Assembly (NCBI GenBank): GCA_009760855.2
Contig: WPIO01000019.1
Span: forward strand, 2,554,501 to 2,618,500
Direction of reading: 5' to 3'
DNA length: 64,000 bases
DNA from: Cristatella mucedo
Taxonomy: Eukaryota > Bryozoa > Phylactolaemata > Cristatellidae
Part shown: positions 58,501 through 64,000 of the stretch, piece by piece
How the letters are laid out: the number at the start of each line of letters is the position of its first letter
Numbering within the stretch: position 1 is the first letter of the stretch
Notes under the pieces: generated by a model
The model's database searches: none
Seen by the model: only the letters and a program-made list of their open reading frames with translations
Told to the model about the DNA's origin: nothing
Position numbers and translations under genes: made by a program

Positions 58501-61269
58501 GAAGTTTCTTGCCCTGTATCGGTAATGTGGGCAATGTCATTTTTAATCGTTATAATTCAGGTACGTCACAGTGTGTAGAAAAGAGAGCCACGACGTTAGC
58601 TATCCTGAGAATTTGGCGCTACAAACTGAGCACTTAAGCAAGTGATACTTCTGCATGGTGGACCATTCCAAGCGTCGTCGAGTTTTTCAGAGCATGCTGC
58701 TCATCATGTATCCACACATTCCTTCATCTGTTACCATCCCCACCCCACCCCACCCAGCCGAATACTCTCCCTTCAGCTCCCCATCTTCACTCTTCCAGAT
58801 AGGGATAAGCGGTCTTCTCAAGGAGAGTGCAGCGAGTGAGATAACGACGATGATACTGCAGATCAAGATTCCAATTTCACTGCCTCGCTGCTCGAGAAGA
58901 GAAAGTTTCCCAACAGAAGAATCTCCACGGTCTGATTAGAGACCCTGGGCCGGACCCTGGGCTGGTCAATGCTGAGCCTCTGACATCTAGGCTCAAAGAG
59001 TGAAACTTGCTGAATGAAAGCTGGAGAGTAACAACTAAGAAAAAGCATGAACTTTTTCTAACTTCTTCTGGTCGGCTAGATGGGCTAATTCCTGCAACAA
59101 TATGGTAGGTCTTTTGCAGAATGTAAGATTCACCCGTAACCCAAATGAATCCCATTCATTCATTGCCAGTTCATCCGCGAGCCTCAAACTCATGTTTCTT
59201 CTTAACGGGAACAATTGCGGTCTCTGCCTTTGGTTTGCTATGTGCATCTCAGACAGGACTAAACCGATATCCAGATTCTTTTAAGTGCTTTGAACTCTTG
59301 TGACTATGGATTATGGCTGAGGCTGAGAAGTCATTAGGGACTTCGAAATGTTGACTTTCTTAATGGGCCTCCAAGTCTGTCTCGTGAGACTTTCTTGTTT
59401 CCGTCGCCACGTGTACAGCTAACCTATTTAGAGCGCCACAGCAGTCTCTGCAGGCAATAACATTAATTGAGAGCCGCTGCTAGACTCTCTGAGAGTGCTG
59501 ATGCCATCACTGCAAATAAAGTCAGGCATCATCGAATAATTCGTCACGGCTCTAGAAAATAGGTCAGCAGCTTTCAGGTACTTCCAAGTTGCCTGTCCAC
59601 AGCTGTCAGAGGCAAACACCAAAGAACTATGCCAAAATGGTATGCAGAATGTCCCCCAAAGTCCGTATCTGTGATACTCCTCTCAAAAACTTGAAGGATA
59701 TCAGCTAGAATTTTTTTAATCAATGATAGCACAACGAAAATTTAGTGGTTCTTCGAGGAAGCGATTTTGAAGTATAGCTGTAAATCTAGAGCATCTTATT
59801 TTGAACCACTTTGAGTACTAATTTTCGTGTCACCCCAGAGTAGATACATCTTAATTTGAATTCATTTGCGATTCTTTATGAATAGGCATGAAATTGAAGA
59901 CATACGTGAATTAGTCAGTCTTCTTGTCGGGAATTAATTAAATTCAAGTTAGTCAATGCCATGATCATATAAGCAAAGTTTGTTGGGAATTATAGCCATT
60001 ATATAAATAAATAAATGCTGGTTGATTTAACAGCCTCTTTTTGTATAGCTACAGAAGAGCCTTTATGGCTATCACCACCGCTTGCAGTGGTGATAGAGAA
60101 TCGCCCTCCGCAGGATTCGAACCCACGACCTCGGGGCCGAGGTCGTGAAAAGCAACCGCCTGACCTAGTGAGCCATTACGGCTCACCAATCTAGACTACG
60201 GAGGCAGGAATTAGGAAATATAACGTAATATCTAGGGACAAAAATTGTGCTACTTATAATGCTGCTTGAGACTGTTTTGAAGAACCAGGGCGAGGAAGTA
60301 AGGTGCTTGCTCTTCACGACCGAGGTCTTGGGTTCGAGTTCTGCTGTGGATAATCCTTTATTACCCACTGCGTGCTGCATGCTTTTATGAGCCGTTCAGG
60401 CTCTTTTGTCATTCTAAAAATTAGGCAGTTAAATCAGGTAACATTATTTATTTCAAAAGAAGCTGCAAGCACATTTGTTGCTCGCAACATTTACCAGGTC
60501 CATGTGAATTGTCCTCTGTGTGCCTATGTGTTCTGGTATTGTATGTGCTATCACTAGCCAGTTTTAATCCATATCATGCGCATAGTGAGGTCATGATCGA
60601 ATGGTATGATGCAAGAGTCTCCATGCATTTCTTCGTCATCCTGATAGGTCCTCACACCACACAAATCATTGAGCTTTCTTCACTAAAGTTCTAATCGTGT
60701 TATATTAATAGACTATGTCTTATGCAATTTTTTTGGTATGGGCTGGGCTGGCATTGTTTTAGCCGGCTACCCGCTGTCATATTAAGTATTTGTAATTATT
60801 TCAGGAATCTGAGGAAGCCAAGATTCTGCAGCTGTGCCAAGCTCTGCCGCAAGGCACTGAACAGGAGGTAGGTTGCATGCTTTATGCAGTTGATTATCTC
60901 CACTCTGAAAGTGATGGCTTGTAAGCTTAAGTTGTGAGAATTTTACCCTGTGATCACGTTGTTAATGGAATGTGCACGTATACATTGTAACTCTCTGTTA
61001 ATAAGTTACCCATGGCTGCTTAAGTATATCATATGGAAAGAGCGGTACCTGATTGGTGCTGTATCTTTGAATTATGTTGATCGAGATATTATAATCTTCT
61101 ATCTTGGCAAGAGTTACAGCCTAGCTGGCATAGTGACGATCTGATGCTTTTTTTGCAGTGCGTCGCTGAGATTAAGCAGCGACTACCCATGTTGATTAAA
61201 GTACTGACCAACTACTTGAAGCCCGACACCGTATGCAGAGCTGTGAAAGCCTGTTCGACGAGGATTTAG
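52068..61269 (+). CDS. Saposin-like secreted protein with two SapB domains, six exons
   Basis: Saposin B domains are small helical folds held by three disulfides; they bind or perturb lipids in lysosomes or after secretion. Joining 52068-52283, 53562-53702, 53835-53937, 57548-57666, 60805-60867 and 61159-61269 gives about 250 residues with all phases consistent. Residues 1-27 look like a signal peptide (LRLLLLGCVAV). SapB 1 has cysteines at 80, 83, 110, 120, 143 and 149; SapB 2 at 175, 178, 204, 215, 240 and 246. The spacing is nearly identical and matches the CxxC...C...C...C...C family pattern. Possible N-glycosylation sites are NNT in the first exon pair of SapB 1 and NTS after it. It could be a short prosaposin or a surfactant/granulysin-like protein. 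The weakest part is the exon 1 boundary. Confidence 0.87.
52501..52568. repeat. (GA)n microsatellite in saposin-like intron 1
   Basis: Perfect GA run of about 66 bp, 220 bp after the exon 1 donor. Confidence 0.97.
52805..53060 (-). mobile_element. LINE family B 3' end in saposin-like intron 1
   Basis: The (aat)n and reverse-complement 3' end begin at 52809 (tagcgtcctcagacaaccca and tttacatttgctgcaagg). The inner part matches the UTR just before the end. Confidence 0.75.
53281..53335. repeat. (TG)n/(CG)n microsatellite in saposin-like intron 1
   Basis: tgtg run interrupted by cgcg and cgtgcg. Confidence 0.9.
53562..53702 (+). CDS. Saposin-like gene exon 2 (SapB 1, cysteines 1-3)
   Basis: It spans 141 bp between acceptor CATCGCTCTAG and donor TTG|GTGAGC, phase 0 at both ends, and gives residues 73-119. 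It begins VGDVPAPCFFCEYFVGAIKS, with the CxxC opening of a SapB domain. It continues to the third cysteine in EVIALC and ends EINNTNL. An in-frame TAG straddles the acceptor, so the exon cannot extend upstream. Confidence 0.88.
53835..53937 (+). CDS. Saposin-like gene exon 3 (SapB 1, cysteines 4-6)
   Basis: It spans 103 bp between acceptor TCTTTTCTTTAG and donor AACG|GTAAGC, starting in phase 0 and ending in phase 1. It starts on the cysteine codon (CNTVVQSVELEILKAL) and ends with the fifth and sixth cysteines in EVTCAKVNLC. This completes the first SapB domain. NTS is a possible N-glycosylation site. Confidence 0.9.
53938..54884. other. Saposin-like intron 3, left part
   Basis: Nothing recognised; one tandem repeat of tgtgtcggtgcat at about 54050-54080. 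Confidence 0.45.
54885..55245 (+). mobile_element. LINE family B thumb fragment, split by LINE A
   Basis: The plus strand reads ccagcctgtgcaatgaggc before the LINE A insertion and agttgccagatcacaccgtt and gcatcgacttcaaggtttttt after it, which is contiguous sequence in intact family B. Confidence 0.72.
54962..55080 (-). mobile_element. LINE family A 3'-end fragment inserted in a LINE B copy
   Basis: The sequence gtatctccgtcagtaactcc through gtgggtgttacgcaggagag is the reverse complement of the family A 3' end at 10800-10880. Family B sequence resumes on both sides. Confidence 0.75.
55246..56700 (-). mobile_element. LINE family B, long degraded copy, split by SINE family 2
   Basis: The 3' end lies at about 55250-55330. 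The body continues through the thumb region, is broken by a plus-strand SINE 2 at about 55753-55924, and resumes with gagttttgcaccaactata. It extends to the motif A region near 56600-56660; a minus-strand frame at 56478-56663 reads LLDLSAAFDTTVRQVLLEHL. It contains stops and indels. In intron 3 of the saposin-like gene. Confidence 0.8.
55753..55924 (+). mobile_element. SINE family 2, inserted in LINE B
   Basis: tggctcactaggtaaggcgg, gggctcgaatcctgcagtgg, the internal ggcgatcctttatcgcc hairpin and the aagaggctgttcaatcagct end. It splits the minus-strand LINE B. Confidence 0.82.
56701..57547. other. GC-rich end of saposin-like intron 3
   Basis: GC-rich with an eleven-G run near 57240 and overlapping frames. 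No splice-supported exon was found. It could be a skipped exon or a regulatory island. Confidence 0.3.
57548..57666 (+). CDS. Saposin-like gene exon 4 (linker and SapB 2, cysteines 1-2)
   Basis: It spans 119 bp. The acceptor TTTGTTTGCAG leads into AC GTA GCC, which takes up the single base left by exon 3 to make Asp. The donor is CAG|GTGAGT in phase 0. It encodes a charged linker (VAERAAASFKLSTGTKK) and then SFFCSVCTEAITQL, the CxxC start of the second SapB domain. Confidence 0.88.
58000..59710 (-). pseudogene. Duplicated segment, copy 2, inside saposin-like intron 4
   Basis: Same order and orientation as copy 1: SITDTDFGGHSAYHFGIV (about 59633-59690), FASDSCGQATWKYLKAADLF (about 59560-59620), a hydrophobic part, and LTLTNSGRG (about 58110-58140). 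The first two motifs are almost adjacent here but in different frames, so this copy looks broken. It is antisense to the host intron. I do not recognise the family. Confidence 0.4.
60010..60190 (-). mobile_element. SINE family 2
   Basis: Reverse complement: gatttaacagcctctttttg, aggattcgaacccacgacct, ending cctagtgagccattacggct. In intron 4 of the saposin-like gene. Confidence 0.82.
60268..60445 (+). mobile_element. SINE family 2, diverged
   Basis: gaggaagtaaggtgcttgct, cttgggttcgagttctgctg, ggctcttttgtcattcta and ggcagttaaatcagg follow family 2 order with many changes. Confidence 0.65.
60805..60867 (+). CDS. Saposin-like gene exon 5 (SapB 2, cysteine 3)
   Basis: A small 63-bp exon, phase 0 at both ends, between acceptor AATTATTTCAG and donor GAG|GTAGGT. 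It encodes ESEEAKILQLCQALPQGTEQ plus Glu. The ILQLC supplies the third cysteine at the same distance from CxxC as in domain 1. Confidence 0.85.
61159..61269 (+). CDS. Saposin-like gene exon 6 (SapB 2, cysteines 4-6, stop)
   Basis: It spans 111 bp after acceptor GCTTTTTTTGCAG, phase 0, with TAG at 61267-61269. It starts on a cysteine codon (CVAEIKQRLPMLIKVLTNYL) and ends KPDTVCRAVKACSTRI. These are the fourth to sixth SapB cysteines, followed by a four-residue tail. I see no clear AATAAA just downstream. Confidence 0.9.
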   Translation, partial: CVAEIKQRLPMLIKVLTNYLKPDTVCRAVKACSTRI

Positions 61270-61594
61270 GCCAATTGTAGTACCTACCGTGTCATACCTG
61301 CACAGGTGACCATCCACATAATTTAAACTGGTGGAGCCGTGACCAGGAGTGTAGTGAATCGTGCATAAGCGACGTTCTCCTAGCATTGCATCTGTGCACA
61401 CCAGGTTACTCTTGGCGTGAGATCTGTATCGCACATGAAAACACTTGTGACTCAAAATACTGACAATGGAAGCCACTCTGAGAATGGGCATATCTGGAAA
61501 GATAATACATATTTACACTGTCACAAATCGACCGATCGCTGGCAAAACCTAGGAGAATCGGACCGAACTTCTTTCTTACGATGCACGCTTAAAA
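61270..61594. other. Saposin-like 3' flank
   Basis: Follows the stop codon; it must contain part of the 3' UTR. No canonical polyadenylation signal was recognised before the SINE at 61.6 kb. Confidence 0.35.
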
Positions 61595-61735
61595 AATATA
61601 TAATTCATTTGTATATCACCCCAAGAGAACTTAATCTCTATTCAGGCGCTTCACATATGCCTCTGGGCTCGAGCCCACGACCTCAGCCAGACCTTGGTCG
61701 GGGGGGGGGGGCGAGCACCTTAACCGCTGGAGATG
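61595..61735 (-). mobile_element. SINE family 1
   Basis: Reverse complement: atataattcatttgtatatc, gagaacttaatctctattca, gggctcgagcccacgacctc, then a run of ten or more G and gagcaccttaaccgctgg. Confidence 0.78.
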
Positions 61736-61763
61736 TTTCTCGTTGCCGCATCCGAACACATAC

Positions 61764-61906
61764 CTGCCGCATGTAGTATTGGTTCAAAACTATGGCAAAC
61801 GCAGCCAAATAAGTTACTATAAAGAAAAATAATAGCCCACACAACTTCTCATGTGCTATGGATGACTCTTCAAGCTTTATCATAGCTGTAGCCTCAATGT
61901 CAAGTT
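61764..61906 (-). CDS. Possible exon with one membrane segment
   Basis: The minus-strand frame from acceptor TTTCTTAG (61908-61907 side) to donor CAG|GTATGT is 143 bp, ends in phase 0, and gives 47 residues: LDIEATAMIKLEESSIAHEK, then LCGLLFFFIVTYLAAFAIVL and NQYYMRQ. One strong hydrophobic helix with charged flanks. The acceptor is average and no partner exon was found. It lies 0.5 kb past the saposin-like stop, on the opposite strand, and might belong with the duplicated minus-strand locus or be chance. Confidence 0.35.
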
Positions 61907-61998
61907 CTAAGAAATTCGCCTATGCCACGCCCCAGTCGGTCTAAGGAGAAGGGGTGTACGGTATGTAGCTAGTGAAAGTACACAGGTATTAAAACGTC

Positions 61999-62177
61999 GG
62001 TGAGCCGTGATGGCACACTAGGTAAGGCGGTTGCTTTCACGACCTTGGTCCCGAGGTCGTGGGTTCGATTCCTGCGGTGGGTGATTCTTTATCGCCACTG
62101 CAACAGGTGGTGATAACCCTAAAAGGCTCTTCTGTCGCTATACAAAAAGAGGCTGTTTAATCAGCTAGGATTTAAAA
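61999..62177 (+). mobile_element. SINE family 2
   Basis: Complete copy from ggtgagccgtgatggcacac through gtgggttcgattcctgcgg to gaggctgtttaatcagctag. Confidence 0.82.
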
Positions 62178-62879
62178 AGTGGGAATGTTAGATTAGCACT
62201 AGCGCCACAATTGCAGCTTTCGTGAGGCAAACAATTCGCCATGCTTGAGTGCAAAATGTCTTCCTGCAGGGGCTTAGTTGACGTGTGAGCGAAAAGTGAG
62301 AACTTGGGCACCTGTGTACTAACTTGCTGCTAATAAAATGTTTTAGCTGGCCGCGGCTGCTTGATGCCCTAAGTCCTTCAGTTGTGCAGTTTTCTCCAAT
62401 ACACGGTAAACGGGTGTTCAGCCGTATTGCATAATATCGTAGAAAATAAGTAGCGACAGTTTACTGAAACTTAAGTAGGTGAGTTACGCAAATGGAGTGT
62501 GAAGTAGGTGGGCAGTAGGTGCACCAGAGTCATATGCAATACACTCCAGTTAAGTGGCAGCCAAAAGAAAATCGGCAAGTTCAAATGAACATTGTTATAC
62601 ACCGTCGTTATAATGAATCCAAGAAATTTCATGTTAATTCGATTGCGCATTCTCATGTAAATTTGCTGCGATTCGGCTCACCACTGCCACAATCCACCGA
62701 AAAGACTGTCAGAAATCGGCCGATCGAAGCTCCACCTTGGATTGTATAGTATTCCAAGCTACCACTCAAATGTACATTTAATATTCTGTGTTCTCGCGCG
62801 TGCTCATGCTAAATGCTAGAAAAATCTGCTGTTAGAGCTAATCCATCGGTAATATAATCCTATACATACCCACGTCGGT
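62178..62879. other. Unassigned, between SINE 2 and LINE
   Basis: No gene or repeat landmark. It may hold the 5' part of the LINE with unrecognised decay. Confidence 0.4.
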
Positions 62880-64000
62880 TGCCACATTCTAGATGTCGTG
62901 ATCATTAAGGATGTCCTCCCCACTGACCTTGTGGTGTGCCCACCGTCCCTCTCAGATCATTGTTCGGTCTCGTTTACTGTTCCTGCTCCCTCGTACGTAC
63001 AGGGCAATGTCGAATTTGCCAAACGACGTAACTTACAAAGCATTTACGTCGACAAGTTTTTGAAATCTGTTTGTGATGCAGGTCTTCTTGATCTGCTTTC
63101 AGGCTCGCCCGGCAGCCTCGATGCCCTTACTGATGCGATTAACATGACACTCAGGAGTGCTCTTGACAAGCATGCTCCCGTTCGCTCTATCCGTGTTCAT
63201 AGTCGTGGAGATTCCTTTAAATTTACAAATAAAACTCCTTAAGATGCGCCGGGTTAAGCGCAGGCTGGAACGTCGTTTCAAGAAATCGGGGTCTGATGCA
63301 GATCTAGTCAATTTTAAAGACTTCCTTCGAGTTTACACCCGCAAGCTTAAAAAAACCAGGGCTTCTTTTTTCATAGAAAGCTGAATTCCTGCCAGTCGGA
63401 CACTAAACAGATCTATAAGACAGTAAACCATTTACTGGCCAATGCTGTGAGATCTGACTCCCCAGATATTAAGGGCTCAGCCGAAAAGTTTTCAGCCTTC
63501 TTTACTGAAAAAATTGTGCACTTTCGTGCCTCCATTAAGCCCCCTCCGATCTAAGCTATCGCGGTTCCTCAACCTGCGACCTTCCTTAAAAGGTTCTCCG
63601 ACGTTTCTGCAAGTGATGTGGCTGCCTTAATAAGGTCTAGCAAAAAGAGCTCGTCTCCTGAAGACCTCATACCTTCATCTCTGTGGTCTTCACTAGCAGA
63701 CCAACTTAGCCCTGCCATAACAAAGATTTTTAATGCTTCTTTGGGAAGAGGGGTCGTCCCCAAGTCCTTCAAATCGGCAATCGTTAGACCTATTCTTAAA
63801 AAGCCTGGATTAGACTCAGAGGTCCTAGCAAACTATTGCCCAGTTTCCCTTCTACCGTTCTTATAAACGATTCTTGAAAAAATTGCTGCTAAGCAGCTGA
63901 TTGAACATATTGAAAATAATGGAATGTCAGAAACATTTCAATCAGGGTTCAAGAGGCAGCACTCTACTGAAACTGCTCTCCTCCGTGTTAACAATGACAT
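62880..64000 (+). mobile_element. LINE with endonuclease end and RT start, cut by window edge
   Basis: The frame at 62898-63242 contains LSDHCSVSFTV, the SDH motif at the end of the APE-type endonuclease, followed by the linker. After frame breaks at about 63242 and 63384, the frame at 63618-63866 has SAIVRPILKKPGLD and NYCPVSLLPF, the entry to the RT domain. The next frame gives TFQSGF and HSTETALLRVNND. The right end lies outside the window. It is inactive because of several frameshifts and stops. Confidence 0.85.

Overview
This is metazoan genomic DNA, most likely from an invertebrate. The evidence is two multi-exon animal-type genes with GT-AG introns, many broken L2/CR1-like LINE copies, tRNA-derived SINEs and abundant microsatellites. 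There are no operons, Shine-Dalgarno sites or long intact ORFs apart from retroelement fragments. I cannot name the species or phylum. The longest open frames (9.6-10.8 kb and 49.4-50.3 kb) are LINE reverse-transcriptase remnants. The host genes lie in short exons of 60-330 bp that a plain ORF scan misses.

Host gene 1 is a tetraspanin on the minus strand, 40,683 down to 8,104. I assembled six coding exons, all joined in phase 0, into a predicted 290-residue four-pass membrane protein. It has a CCG motif, a PxSCC motif and the conserved Glu of TM3. About 98% of the 32.6 kb is intron, holding LINEs, SINEs and AT, GT, GA and CA microsatellites. Its first exon sits in a GC-rich stretch (about 40.0-41.3 kb).

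Host gene 2 is a saposin-like (SapB) protein on the plus strand, 52,068 to 61,269. Six exons encode a predicted secreted protein of about 250 residues: a signal peptide, an Ala/Arg-rich stretch, then two six-cysteine SapB domains. Both domains are interrupted by a phase-0 intron directly before the fourth cysteine. The gene is divergent from the tetraspanin, about 11.4 kb away, and also starts in a GC-rich region.

The rest is mostly repeats. LINE family B (3' ORF, a 3' end pairing gcgcc with ggcgc and an (ATT)n tail) occurs about 18 times on both strands. LINE family A occurs at 6.1-7.1, 9.5-10.9, 33.3-33.8 and 55.0 kb. A further LINE with the endonuclease end and reverse-transcriptase start runs off the right edge. 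SINE family 1 has a tRNA-like head and a 3' end shared with LINE B, which suggests LINE B mobilised it. SINE family 2 (about 175 bp) has a different tail.

Three structures do not fit these classes. One is a perfect 97-bp inverted repeat with a 7-nt loop at 47,810-48,010. Another is a pair of colinear diverged segments (about 2.8-5.1 kb and 58.0-59.7 kb) that share minus-strand peptide motifs. The third is an isolated membrane-segment exon candidate at 61,764-61,906 (minus). All exon models are read from sequence alone, with no transcript or database support.
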